DNA of 51,275 nucleotides from VAZQ01 sp035300505 (GTDB lineage Bacteria > Pseudomonadota > Alphaproteobacteria > Rhizobiales > Xanthobacteraceae), in the NCBI GenBank assembly GCA_035300505.1, contig DATGVJ010000353.1:1-51275 (forward strand), read 5' to 3'. How positions within the stretch are numbered: the first letter of the stretch is position 1; the number at the start of each line of letters is the position of its first letter. This document shows, piece after piece, positions 16,033 to 24,469 of this stretch. Made by a program: the position numbers and the translations under genes. The notes beneath the pieces are model-generated. The model did not search any database and had not been told where the DNA came from. It saw nothing but the letters and a program-made list of their open reading frames with translations.

Positions 16033-16917
16033 TCAAACCCAGTTCAAACCGGCCATAATCTCGCTTGACAGGTAGGCAGTCGCAAGAGCGCTCACTGAGT
16101 CCCTTCGCGCGTCCATGCGATCGACCGCATCCGCGAGCGCGACGAGCCCCGCTGCTTCGCAAACACGCGCAAGTTTGCCCATGTCGGCAGCGCGCGCGCC
16201 GGCACAGATCGATACAGCGGCGCCCAGCGCCCGCCGGGCAAGTTCAAGAAGCGGATTGTGCATAGATGCAGGCGGGGCCGCCCTGCGTGAGATGATCTCC
16301 TTCGCTGCATCAATGGTCGCGCGAAGACCGCGTGAATGTGGCCAATTGTCGAGATTGAGATTGATGACTTGGAGTCCATCGACGCCATTGAAGAACACCG
16401 TGATCGGCCTTAGCGCCGGTCGTTCAAGTTCTCCAGCCGTTTCCGCCAGAACCAAAGGGGGCCGTCCTGTCCCGGCGGTCAGCCGACGTGCAAGCTCGTG
16501 TGCTTCGCCAGGCAAGATGAGCAGCAGCCGATCGCCGCGCTGATCGAATGCTTCCCATTCATAGGTCTGCGCGAAATCGTTGAAGCCAAGGCCGCCGTAA
16601 TTCGCAGGAGCGAGCAATACGGGCACCGGCGAAGTGCGCCGCCTCAGACCGGCTCCAAGACGGGAGGCGAGATCGCGCCGTAAATCCCCCCAGAGCAATG
16701 TAGTGGCGCCGGAATCGATCAAAGCGCTCACGCTTTGAACATTGGCCTTGGCGACAGCCGCCTGCGCAAGCGTGGGAGCAATCGCGTCATCGTCGGCGAC
16801 AAGCGGCTGAGCCAGGTGCAGCGCTTTCCCGATGAGTCCGCTCGCCACGCCGGCGCCCCACAACGGAAGCCGATAAGCGGCTCGCGGATCGAACGAAGGG
16901 TCAATCGAGCATTTCAA
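16033..16917 (-). CDS. Unrecognised 294-residue protein
   Basis: A continuous reading frame with ordinary alphaproteobacterial codon use, ending just short of the convergent amidohydrolase remnant. I do not recognise a family. Visible features: an Ala/Leu-rich alternation of helices and strands (for example VSALIDSGATTLLWGDLRRD, VPVLLAPANYGGLGFND, GDRLLLILPGEAHELARR), suggesting an alpha/beta fold; a Gly-rich loop near residue 21; no signal peptide and no membrane segment, so a cytoplasmic protein. The start is uncertain: a TTG at 16915-16917 opens the frame, with GAGG about 12 bases upstream. The promoter side contains TATACGTATA (16938-16947), a ten-base palindrome that may be an operator or part of a promoter. 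Confidence 0.55.
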   Translation of the reverse strand: MKCSIDPSFDPRAAYRLPLWGAGVASGLIGKALHLAQPLVADDDAIAPTLAQAAVAKANVQSVSALIDSGATTLLWGDLRRDLASRLGAGLRRRTSPVPVLLAPANYGGLGFNDFAQTYEWEAFDQRGDRLLLILPGEAHELARRLTAGTGRPPLVLAETAGELERPALRPITVFFNGVDGLQVINLNLDNWPHSRGLRATIDAAKEIISRRAAPPASMHNPLLELARRALGAAVSICAGARAADMGKLARVCEAAGLVALADAVDRMDARRDSVSALATAYLSSEIMAGLNWV

Positions 16918-17299
16918 AGCGCGGAGGGCACCTCAAGTATACGTATAATTTTTGGCATCGTCTCATTAGCATCGTCTTATACGTGATCGCAGGCTCCTTC
17001 GTGTGAATTGTCACCTCGCTGTCCGGCATCCTACTATTGTCCGGTAACGGAGTAACCCCGCTGGTTGTCTCCAGGTTAGCGCCAATCCGGTATCAGCTAA
17101 ACTTCTTGAATTTTATCCGGCCGATGGGGAGAATAGGGGGCCAGTGGTTAACTTATTGCCAGCGAGGCCGGCCCTGTTAGCCATTCAAATTGGTACGGAG
17201 TCTCATCATGACTTCAAACTCGTCGATTTCTTCAAATTGGTGAAAGTGCATGGATGGCCTGGCACTGGTCTCTCTCACCGCTCTTCCATGCTCACATCA
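16918..17299. other. Intergenic stretch without a supported gene
   Basis: About 380 bases. Contains the palindrome TATACGTATA (16938-16947) close to the gene at 16917. The right part precedes a solute-receptor remnant and may hold more of its decayed 5-prime half, but the reading is too eroded to claim. No RNA gene or complete coding region seen. Confidence 0.5.
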
Positions 17300-17889
17300 C
17301 TCGGCGCATTCAAATGGCTCGGCAATTTCAGTCAATCGAACAACGTTAAGTGACGTGGGGTGCGAAGGTGAAGACCTTGGCTGAGGCGATGGCGCGCGAT
17401 GTCACCGTCGGCGCCACCGGGGCGGGCTCGGCCACGGTCGTCGGACCGACGCTCTACAATGCGCTGCTCGGCACGCACTTCAAGATCATCCAGGGCTACA
17501 ACGGCAGCGGCCAGATCAATCTTGCCATGCAACGCGGCGAACTCGACGGTCACGCCAACAGTACCTATCTCGTCGCCGGCGATCCCCGGAAGGAAGCCAT
17601 CGCGAATTTCATGTCGCTCGCCGTTTCGGTGGCGCGGCCGTTTGCGGCGCCGCCCGGCGTTCGGGAAGATCGCGTCGCGCTGTTGCGCCGCGCCTTCGAT
17701 GCCACGATGCGGGATCCTGAATTCTTGGGCGAAGCCCAGAAGATGAATTCCGACATCGACCCGATGAGCGGCGCGGAAACCCAAAGCGCCATCGCGCGCA
17801 TTCTGGGCACGCCCAAAGAGGTGATCGCGCAAGTGCAGCGGCGTTGGGGGGAACGGCGAATTAGCTTGTGGGATGTCCATGCGCCTTGA
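17300..17889 (+). pseudogene. TctC/Bug-type solute receptor remnant (frameshifted, N-terminus lost)
   Basis: The frame starting near 17300 reads LGAFKWLGNFSQSNNV and then stops; the adjacent frame, from about 17350, continues as VTWGAKVKTLAEAMARDVTV and GATGAGSATVVGPTLYNALL, which is the normal continuation in tripartite-tricarboxylate receptor proteins. One base is missing at about 17346-17350, giving a frameshift. The first third of the protein (signal peptide and the YPxRPI strand) is absent. A second gap of about 40 residues appears after residue 75 of the second frame (NSTYLVAGDPRK, where the family normally has a longer loop), before VARPFAAPPGV. I call it a pseudogene with three lesions. 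Confidence 0.75.
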
Positions 17890-18097
17890 TGCTGTGGATC
17901 GACGTCTCCCACGGGGTTGGCGCAATAAAGCGATTGCGCCTTACGATAATGGAGCGAGCCCTGGGCGGAACAGCCATTGCGCGATGGCCGGATCGGGGTT
18001 GTTCCCCGAGCATGTCAGGCCGTCGCCTCTCGCCCGGGTTGCAACATCGCCCGTGATGCGCCACCATTTGCTATATTGACGTCACCAGGGGGACACC

Positions 18098-18514
18098 ATG
18101 TCTGAAACCGCGAACGTTGCCGTGCTCACGCAAGCCTATCGCCTCTGGCACGAGAGCAGAGAGGGCAGCGTCGATCATTGGATGTCGATCTGCGCGGAGA
18201 ATATCTGCTTCGGTTCGATTGCCCGGGGCGCCGTGCCGGAGGCTTCGTATCTCGGCAACTATTCTGCGCGTAGCGAACTTGCCAAATATTTCGACGGGCT
18301 CAATTGCGACTGGGAAATGATCGAATACCGCGTCGATCATTTGGTGGCGCAAGGAGACCGCGTCGTCATGCTGGGCTTCTGCTCCTTTCGGAACCGGAAA
18401 ACCGGCAAGGTGGCATCAACGCCGAAAGCCGATGCCTGGCGCTTCGAGGGCGGCAAGGCGGTCGAGTTCTACGAATATTTCGACACCGCGCAGGTGCATG
18501 CGGCGGTCGCGTGA
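18098..18514 (+). CDS. SnoaL/NTF2-like domain protein
   Basis: A 138-residue protein with the fold pattern of ketosteroid-isomerase-like (SnoaL/NTF2) proteins: an N-terminal helix (TQAYRLWHESREGSVDHWM), then strands EMIEYRVDHLVAQGDRVVML and ADAWRFEGGKAVEFYEYFDT, ending in D-T-A. The cone-shaped pocket of this superfamily binds hydrophobic small molecules; catalytic residues vary so the reaction cannot be assigned. It has no signal peptide. It stands 207 bases after the receptor remnant and 140 bases ahead of a secreted paralogue, on the same strand. A ribosome site (GGGGGACACC) precedes the ATG. Confidence 0.75.
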   Translation: MSETANVAVLTQAYRLWHESREGSVDHWMSICAENICFGSIARGAVPEASYLGNYSARSELAKYFDGLNCDWEMIEYRVDHLVAQGDRVVMLGFCSFRNRKTGKVASTPKADAWRFEGGKAVEFYEYFDTAQVHAAVA

Positions 18515-18654
18515 TCGCGGTCGGGAGTGCTTGATCTCGACAATGTGCCCGTGTCGACGTGCCCGTGTTGACGTTGATTTCCGGTTCGCAATTGCCCCAA
18601 CACAGGCTACGGTCTCCAAGCCGGGTTCCAATCTGCATTACTTTCGAGGCGCCC

Positions 18655-19509
18655 ATGAAATGTCTCCGTCCGGTGTTCGCTTGCGTTGCGCTCCTGCTCT
18701 TCGTTTGGATTCCTCCATCCGTGGCGCAAATACTCGATCTTGGAAAATACCCTAACCTCACGGGCCAATGGCGCCGGGCACCGGTTCCGGGCGCCGTCGG
18801 CCAGCCCCCGCATGACCCGGCCAAGCCGCCCGGCCGCGGACAGGGCGCGCCGCTCACGGCGGAGTATCAGGCCATATTCGAAGCCAACATCCGGGACCAG
18901 GCTGCCGGCGGACATGGCATGGATACGACGCATGTTTGCACGCCCAACGGCATGCCGCGCGCCATGTCGGCCTATGAGCCGTTCGAGATCATCATCACGC
19001 AGGACATTACCTACATCCTGATCGACCATCTCGAACATACGCGTCGTATCTACACGGACGGACGCGCATGGCCGTCCGCCGCCGAGTCCACCTTTGTCGG
19101 TTATTCGATCGGCCGATGGGTCGATGAAGATGCAGATGGCCGCTTCGACGTACTTGAAATCGAGACGCGGCATTTCAAGGGCCCGCGCGTCTATGACTCC
19201 ACCGGCATCCCGTTGCACGCCGACAACCAGAGTGTGATCAAGGAGCGGCTTTATGTCGACCGCAACGATCGCAACCTGTTGCGCGACGAAATCACGACCA
19301 TTGACAATGCCTTGACGCGACCCTGGACCGTCACGAAGAACTACCGTCGCGGCCCAGATCCCAAACCCATTTGGCACGAGTATATTTGCCCTGAAGGCAA
19401 TTCGCATGTGCGCGTCGGCACGGAGGATTATTTCATCAGTGGGGACGGATTTCTGATGCCGACCAAGAAAGACCAGGCGGCCCCGGATGCGAGGTATTTC
19501 AAGAAATAG
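18655..19509 (+). CDS. Secreted paralogue, subgroup C (copy 2), unknown function
   Basis: A 284-residue exported protein, closely parallel to the gene at 11814: signal peptide (MKCLRPVFACVALLLFVWI, cleavage near VAQ), a YPNLTGQWRRAPVPG start, QGAPLTAEYQAIFEANI, a Cys ahead of PNGMPRAM, TYILIDHLEHTRRIYTDGR, a SIGRWVDEDADGRFDVLEIE block, LHADNQSVIKERLYVDRND, IDNALTRPWTVTKNY and a second Cys (YICPEGN). The start is the ATG that begins the signal peptide; sequence upstream in frame is not protein-like. No known domain. The Asp-rich block is again D-E-D-A-D-G, a possible metal site. Function unknown; the repeated occurrence of the family in this window is discussed under findings. Confidence 0.8.
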   Translation: MKCLRPVFACVALLLFVWIPPSVAQILDLGKYPNLTGQWRRAPVPGAVGQPPHDPAKPPGRGQGAPLTAEYQAIFEANIRDQAAGGHGMDTTHVCTPNGMPRAMSAYEPFEIIITQDITYILIDHLEHTRRIYTDGRAWPSAAESTFVGYSIGRWVDEDADGRFDVLEIETRHFKGPRVYDSTGIPLHADNQSVIKERLYVDRNDRNLLRDEITTIDNALTRPWTVTKNYRRGPDPKPIWHEYICPEGNSHVRVGTEDYFISGDGFLMPTKKDQAAPDARYFKK

Positions 19510-19523
19510 AGACGCGATCGTAC

Positions 19524-19579
19524 GGCGGAATAGTCGCGCCGCGCGCCATCTTGGCGCAAGCGGCGCGGCGAATTCCGCC
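19524..19579. terminator. Nested inverted repeat between convergent genes
   Basis: GGCGGAAT (19524-19531) pairs with ATTCCGCC (19572-19579), with inner GCGCC-type arms (GTCGCGCCGC against GCGGCGCGGC). It separates the convergent genes ending at 19509 and 19650, a position fitting a bidirectional terminator. Confidence 0.5.
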
Positions 19580-19649
19580 ACCCCGACGGTTTGGCGGAAT
19601 GCGCGGGCAAGTTGGTAGAACGGTGACGCGCCCTTGTGGCTATTCCGCT

Positions 19650-20234
19650 CTACGCGGCCCGCCCGGCAAACGGCCGGCTCAAATACCTTGATCCCGCAAG
19701 CCCGAAACGCCAGGGCAGGTCGACCGCCTTGGTCAGGCCGATGCGTGGACCGCTGACAATTTCGGCTTCGCCGATGCGGCCAAAGATCGCGAATGGGGCA
19801 CGATCTACCGCGAGCCCATTGTGGTCATGGGTAATTCCAAGCGCCTGGCACAATCGCCCCGGCCCTGAGCACAACTGCCGCTCATCGGCCACGCCGCGGC
19901 GTCGCCTCATGGCTGCGATTCCAGCAGTTGGCTGCAACGCGCGAACCAGCACGGCGCTGGCGCTGCCATCCGGCTCGCAGACCACATTGAAGCACCAATG
20001 AATGCCGTACGAGCGGTACACATACGCTACTCCCGGCACACCGAACATGACGGCGTTGCGTTCCGTACGTCCACCATAACTATGTGCCGCGGGCTCGGTA
20101 TGGTGGTATGCCTCGACCTCTACAATTATACCGCCAGTTTTTCCACAGAATAGGGTCCCTCCAACCAGGTCGGGAGCGACGTCTTGGACGGGACGAGAAA
20201 AGAAACTTCGGTCGAGTAACGGCAAATTCAACAT
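19650..20234 (-). CDS. DNA-3-methyladenine glycosylase (AAG/MPG type)
   Basis: A 194-residue base-excision repair enzyme of the alkyladenine glycosylase fold. It shows the family landmarks in order: LLDRSFFSRPVQDVAPDLVG at the N-terminus, the catalytic-Glu motif IIVEVEAYHHTEPAAHS, RTERNAVMFG, the VAYVYRSYGIHWCFNVVCE stretch with the intercalating Tyr, AVLVRALQPT, and GPGRLCQALGI. It removes 3-methyladenine and related damaged bases. The ATG at 20232-20234 is chosen because the conserved domain begins there; an upstream start at 20282 would add 16 unsupported residues. Length (190-210 in bacteria) fits. It is divergent from ilvD; the 248 bases between hold A/T-rich sequence with no gene. Confidence 0.93.
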   Translation of the reverse strand: MLNLPLLDRSFFSRPVQDVAPDLVGGTLFCGKTGGIIVEVEAYHHTEPAAHSYGGRTERNAVMFGVPGVAYVYRSYGIHWCFNVVCEPDGSASAVLVRALQPTAGIAAMRRRRGVADERQLCSGPGRLCQALGITHDHNGLAVDRAPFAIFGRIGEAEIVSGPRIGLTKAVDLPWRFGLAGSRYLSRPFAGRAA

Positions 20235-20482
20235 TGCGCACGATTTTTGGCGATTTTGTAAGGTATTTCCTGACGAAAACACTTAGTTTTTGGTTAATAC
20301 TGTGTCTAGAAAGCAACACTTTAAGAACATTTGCAGAGGACCCACGGGAGAACCCCCACCTGCCCAGATTTAGCCATAGGATGTCTAGAAATCCAATCCG
20401 CTAGCGATAGCAAAGTACCGGCCTTGTGGATTGTCACTTTTTTGGTTTGTGACTCGGGTGCCGGGCAAGGGGCGCAAAGTAA

Positions 20483-22207
20483 GTGGACGCGAAAACGAAC
20501 CTTAAGGCGAGGCTGCCCAGCCGGCACGTGACCGAAGGTCCCGAGCGCGCCCCGCATCGGTCCTACTATTACGCGATGGGCCTCACGCGTGACCAGATCC
20601 ACCAGCCCTTCGTCGGCGTCGCGAGCTGCTGGAACGAGGCAGCGCCCTGCAATATTGCGTTGATGCGCCAGGCACAAGCCGTAAAAAAGGGCGTTGCCGC
20701 AGGCGGGGGCACGCCGCGAGAGTTCTGCACCATCACCGTCACCGACGGGATTGCGATGGGTCACGAGGGGATGAAGTCCTCTTTGCCGTCGCGCGAAGTG
20801 ATCGCCGATTCCGTTGAGTTGACGATGCGCGGCCATGCCTATGATGCGCTCGTCGGTATTGCGGGCTGCGACAAGTCTCTGCCCGGCATGATGATGGCGA
20901 TGTGCCGCCTCAATGTGCCGTCGATCTTCGTCTATGGCGGTTCGATCCTGCCCGGCACGTTCAAGGGCCAGCCGGTCACGGTTCAAGACGTTTTTGAGGC
21001 GGTCGGGAAGCATTCGGTCGGGCAGATGTCCAACGACGATCTCGACACGCTGGAGCGCAACGCTTGTCCGTCGGCCGGCGCCTGCGGTGCCCAGTTCACC
21101 GCCAATACGATGGCGACAGTGTCGGAAGCGATTGGTCTTGCCCTGCCGTATTCGGCAGGCGCCCCAGCACCCTACGAGATTCGCGACGCGTTCTGCATGA
21201 CGGCTGGCGAGCAGATCGTCGACCTGATCAAGACAAATTTGCGCCCTCGCGATATCGTGACGCTCAAGGCGCTCGAAAACGCGGCGGCGGTCGTTGCGGC
21301 CTCCGGGGGGTCGACCAATGCTGCGCTGCACCTGCCAGCGATCGCCCATGAATGCGGCCTCAAATTCGACCTGTTCGATGTGGCCGAAATCTTCAAAAAA
21401 ACACCATATATCGCTGATTTGAAACCGGGCGGCCGTTATGTCGCCAAAGACATGTTTGAAGCTGGTGGTGTCCCACTGCTGATGAAGACTTTGCTCGACC
21501 ACGGTTTCCTGCACGGTGATTGTATGACCGTAACCGGACGCACCGTGGCGGAGAATCTCAAGCGGGTGAAGTGGAACAGCGCCCAGGACGTGGTTGTTCC
21601 GGCCAACAAGCCGCTATCCAAGACCGGGGGAGTTGTCGGTCTCAAGGGCAACCTCGCACCGGAAGGCGCGATCGTTAAGGTTGCGGGCATGTCGGACTTG
21701 CAATTCACCGGCCCGGCGCGATGCTTTGACGGCGAGGAAGCGTGCTTCGAAGCCGTGAAGAAGAAAAAGTACAAAGAAGGCGATGTCCTCGTAATTCGCT
21801 ACGAAGGGCCCAAGGGTGGCCCGGGAATGCGCGAAATGCTGTCCACGACCGCGGCCCTCTATGGCCAGGGCATGGGCGGCAAGGTGGCTCTGATTACCGA
21901 TGGTCGTTTCTCGGGTGCGACGCGAGGCTTTTGCGTCGGTCATGTCGGACCTGAAGCAGCTGTTGGCGGACCGATTGCCCTGATACGCGACGGTGACATC
22001 ATCGAACTCGACGCCCAGAACGGCACCCTTGATGTCAACGTAACGAAGGCTGAACTCGCGGCGCGGGCTAAAACCTGGAAGGCGAGAAAATCGGAATCGA
22101 CGTCAGGTTATTTGTGGAAATACGCACAACAGGTGGGAGCGGCGCGCGAAGGCGCGGTCACCCATCCCGGTGGCGCAGTTGAGAAAAAGTGTTATGCGGA
22201 CATCTAG
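20483..22207 (+). CDS. ilvD: Dihydroxy-acid dehydratase
   Basis: A 574-residue IlvD enzyme that dehydrates 2,3-dihydroxy-3-methylbutanoate (and the isoleucine analogue) to the 2-oxo acids in branched-chain amino-acid synthesis, using an Fe-S cluster. Motifs: CWNEAAPCNIALM, a first cluster Cys in GIAGCDKSLPGM, another in ERNACPSAGACGAQFTANTM, then KPGGRYVAKDMFEAGGVPLL, and a C-terminal ALITDGRFSGATRGFCVGHV with the conserved Ser/Thr base. The GTG start at 20483 begins the product (MDAKTNLKARLPSRH). Its last codons overlap the start of the downstream ExoR-like gene. Length is in the usual 555-620 range. Confidence 0.97.
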   Translation: MDAKTNLKARLPSRHVTEGPERAPHRSYYYAMGLTRDQIHQPFVGVASCWNEAAPCNIALMRQAQAVKKGVAAGGGTPREFCTITVTDGIAMGHEGMKSSLPSREVIADSVELTMRGHAYDALVGIAGCDKSLPGMMMAMCRLNVPSIFVYGGSILPGTFKGQPVTVQDVFEAVGKHSVGQMSNDDLDTLERNACPSAGACGAQFTANTMATVSEAIGLALPYSAGAPAPYEIRDAFCMTAGEQIVDLIKTNLRPRDIVTLKALENAAAVVAASGGSTNAALHLPAIAHECGLKFDLFDVAEIFKKTPYIADLKPGGRYVAKDMFEAGGVPLLMKTLLDHGFLHGDCMTVTGRTVAENLKRVKWNSAQDVVVPANKPLSKTGGVVGLKGNLAPEGAIVKVAGMSDLQFTGPARCFDGEEACFEAVKKKKYKEGDVLVIRYEGPKGGPGMREMLSTTAALYGQGMGGKVALITDGRFSGATRGFCVGHVGPEAAVGGPIALIRDGDIIELDAQNGTLDVNVTKAELAARAKTWKARKSESTSGYLWKYAQQVGAAREGAVTHPGGAVEKKCYADI

Positions 22208-23156
22208 GGTCCTAGTCAGTATTGTCGTGATCGGTTTGGCCTTTGGCGTGGTATTCGCTTGGGGACCGGCGTCGGGCTTTGACGGTACACCAACCGTCGA
22301 TCCTCCGCGCGGGCCGGCCTTGCAATCCCTCGATCCCGGTCGGCGTGTCGCAGCCCCGCCGGCGGTTGGCACAATGTCGCCTACGGGCGGTCCAGGAGTG
22401 GCGCGGCCTCCCGCAGTAGTGCCAGCAGGTATACCGGCTGGGGTAGCCAAACGCGCCCCCGCTGACGCCATCCGGTCCGGAACCCAGGCGCTGCGCGAAG
22501 GGCGCTCCGAGCAGGCGTTGCAGGCATTCGAATATGCCGCCAGGGAGGGCGAACCGTTTGCGATCTGGAAGCTCGGCCGGATGTATGCCGATGGTGACGG
22601 CGTCGACCAGAACAAGCTGCGGTCGTTTGAATATTTCAAGAATCTGACCAGAACGCATGCGGAAAATCCACCTATCCCAGGTACCCAGCAGGCGCGTTTG
22701 GTGGCGAGTGCATTCCTGGCCTTGGGACACTTTTATCTCGAGGGCATCCCGGAAACTTACGTAAAGCCCGACCCCGTAATGGCGCGCGAGATGTTCCAGA
22801 TCGCGGCCTCGGTCTACGGTGACGCTGAGGCGCAATATCAATTGGCGACACTCTATCTTCACGGCACCGGACTCGCCAAAGATGGCAGGCAGGCAGCACG
22901 CTGGTTCAAGAATGCGGCCGACAAGGGATTGCGGCGTGCGCAAGCAATGCTCGGCAACATGCTGTTCAAAGGCCAGGGGGTTGCACGCCAGGCGCCACTC
23001 GGATTGGCTTGGCTGACCGTCGCCAAGGAAGGCGCGCGTGCCGACGAAGCGTGGATTTCAGACTCCTACAAGAGCGCCATGGCGCAGGCGACGATGGACG
23101 AGCGCGCACTGGCCGGCAAGTTCCTGGAAGATATCGTCAAGCCGCGTCGGCGCTAG
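22194..23156 (+). CDS. ExoR-like Sel1-repeat exported protein
   Basis: A 320-residue protein: a signal/anchor segment (VLVSIVVIGLAFGVVFAWG, about residues 6-24), a Pro-rich linker to about residue 80, then Sel1-type repeats (AIWKLGRMYADGDGVDQNK, AFLALGHFYLEGIPETYVK, AEAQYQLATLYLHGTGLAK, RRAQAMLGNMLFKGQGVAR). This layout and the repeats resemble ExoR of rhizobia, a periplasmic protein that restrains the ExoS/ChvI signalling pathway and thereby exopolysaccharide and flagellar genes. I infer a similar regulator, but ExoR itself is about 268 residues, so the longer linker here sets it apart. ATG at 22194 is preferred; it overlaps the ilvD stop by 14 bases in another frame. Confidence 0.75.
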   Translation: MRTSRVLVSIVVIGLAFGVVFAWGPASGFDGTPTVDPPRGPALQSLDPGRRVAAPPAVGTMSPTGGPGVARPPAVVPAGIPAGVAKRAPADAIRSGTQALREGRSEQALQAFEYAAREGEPFAIWKLGRMYADGDGVDQNKLRSFEYFKNLTRTHAENPPIPGTQQARLVASAFLALGHFYLEGIPETYVKPDPVMAREMFQIAASVYGDAEAQYQLATLYLHGTGLAKDGRQAARWFKNAADKGLRRAQAMLGNMLFKGQGVARQAPLGLAWLTVAKEGARADEAWISDSYKSAMAQATMDERALAGKFLEDIVKPRRR

Positions 23157-23164
23157 CACCATCC

Positions 23165-23345
23165 GGATCGTAGCCCGGATGGAGGGCCGCAACCGCGCTT
23201 GCGCGGTTAAGGCGCGTAATCCGGGGCTCGTGCCATGCCGCAATGACCCGCATTAGGCATCTGCGCGTCTTGCGACGCGCAGATAGCTCGATAGCCCGTC
23301 GCAGACGGGCGTGAACGCCCTAATGGCGGGCTACAAGGCTCGCTC
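23165..23345. repeat. Interspersed palindromic repeat cluster (copy 1)
   Basis: Begins with GGATCGTAGCCCGGATG (17 bases), which recurs exactly at about 32736, and contains three stems: CCGCAACCGCGC-type arms, ATCTGCGCGTC (23259-23269) with GACGCGCAGAT (23274-23284), and GCCCGTC (23294-23300) with GACGGGC (23304-23310). It ends in GGCGGGCTACAAGGC, also matching the end of the copy near 32870. The features suggest a REP/BIME-like element. No gene is supported between 23157 and 23423. Confidence 0.7.
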
Positions 23346-23423
23346 CAACGATGGCTCCTCGTTTGGAGTTCCGCTTTCAGGGGGCTTTTGCTACTCTGCG
23401 CTCCGGTCCAGGAAAGCGGACAC

Positions 23424-24410
23424 ATGGCAAAAGCGAAATTGTCTCGCCGTACGTGTTTGTATCTGGCAGCAAGCGCAGCCGCGCTTCCGGCCATGACGCA
23501 TTTGGCGTGGGCGCAGACTTATCCTTCGCGGCCGGTGCGCATCATCTGCGGCTTTGTGCCCGGCAGCGCGCCCGACATCGTCGCGCGCCTCATGGCGCAA
23601 TGGCTATCCGAGCGGCTCGGCCAGCAGTTCGTCGTGGAGAATCGATCGGGCGGCGCCTCCAATATCGCGACCGAAGCTGTCGTTCGGGCACCGCCCGATG
23701 GCTACACGCTCCTGCTGGCCACCTCGTCCAACAGCGTCAATGCGACGCTCTTCGAAAAACTTGGTTTCAACTTCATCCAGGATATTACGCCGGTTGCGAG
23801 CATCACGCTCACGCCCCACGTTATGGCGCTCAATCCGTCGTTTCCGGCAACGACTGTCCCCGAATTCATCGCCTACGCCAAAGGCAATCCCGGCAAGGTC
23901 AGCTTCGGATCAGCCGGCATCGGCAGCCCCGGCCATGTCGGCGGTGAACTGCTCAAGATGATGACCGGGGCGAGCATGCAGCATGTGCCTTATCGCGGCG
24001 CGCCGCCCGCGCTCACCGATGTCGTTGGCGGACAGGTGCAGGTCGCGATCGTCACCACTGCCGCATCGATTGAACTCATCAAGTCTGGCAGGCTTCGCCC
24101 GCTTGCGATTACAAGTTCGGCGCGATTGGAGATCCTGCCCGGCATTTCGACCGTAGGAGAATTTTTACCCGGTTACGAAGCGAGCGGGTGGCTGGGGATT
24201 GGTGCGCCTCGGAATACGCCGGCTGAGATCGTTGATAAACTCAACAATGAGATCAATGCGGGCCTCGCCGACCCGCGGCTCAAGGCACGGCTCGCCGAAT
24301 TGGGCGGCACGGCGCTTGCGCTCTCGCCCGCCGGCTTCGGCAAGCTCATCTTGGATGAAACCGACAAGTGGGGCAGGGTGGTGAAGTTTGCGGCCATGAA
24401 GCCGGAGTGA
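23424..24410 (+). CDS. TctC/Bug-type solute-binding protein (copy 1)
   Basis: A 328-residue receptor of the tripartite tricarboxylate transporter family. A twin-arginine-like leader (SRRTCLYLAASAAALPA) ends near WAQ; the mature part starts YPSRPVRIICGFVPGSAPDI, then LGQQFVVENRSGGASNIATE, PPDGYTLLLATSSNSVN, GKVSFGSAGIGSPGHVGGEL and YRGAPPALTDVVGGQVQV, the ligand-loop features of Bug proteins. Family members bind carboxylates, amino acids or aromatic acids; ligand not predictable. The ATG at 23424 is preferred over an upstream start, since it precedes the leader. No TctA or TctB gene is present in the window. It runs toward an alpha/beta hydrolase 59 bases downstream, possibly one unit. Confidence 0.9.
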   Translation: MAKAKLSRRTCLYLAASAAALPAMTHLAWAQTYPSRPVRIICGFVPGSAPDIVARLMAQWLSERLGQQFVVENRSGGASNIATEAVVRAPPDGYTLLLATSSNSVNATLFEKLGFNFIQDITPVASITLTPHVMALNPSFPATTVPEFIAYAKGNPGKVSFGSAGIGSPGHVGGELLKMMTGASMQHVPYRGAPPALTDVVGGQVQVAIVTTAASIELIKSGRLRPLAITSSARLEILPGISTVGEFLPGYEASGWLGIGAPRNTPAEIVDKLNNEINAGLADPRLKARLAELGGTALALSPAGFGKLILDETDKWGRVVKFAAMKPE

Positions 24411-24469
24411 GCAAGTTTGGTTGAAGAATTTTGAGACAACGCCAAATCAAAATTCGGGAGTGAGACGTC

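Noticed and set aside
20235..20482. Amino-acid attenuator or leader peptide before ilvD
   Set aside because: No short frame rich in Leu/Ile/Val codons with alternate hairpins could be seen.
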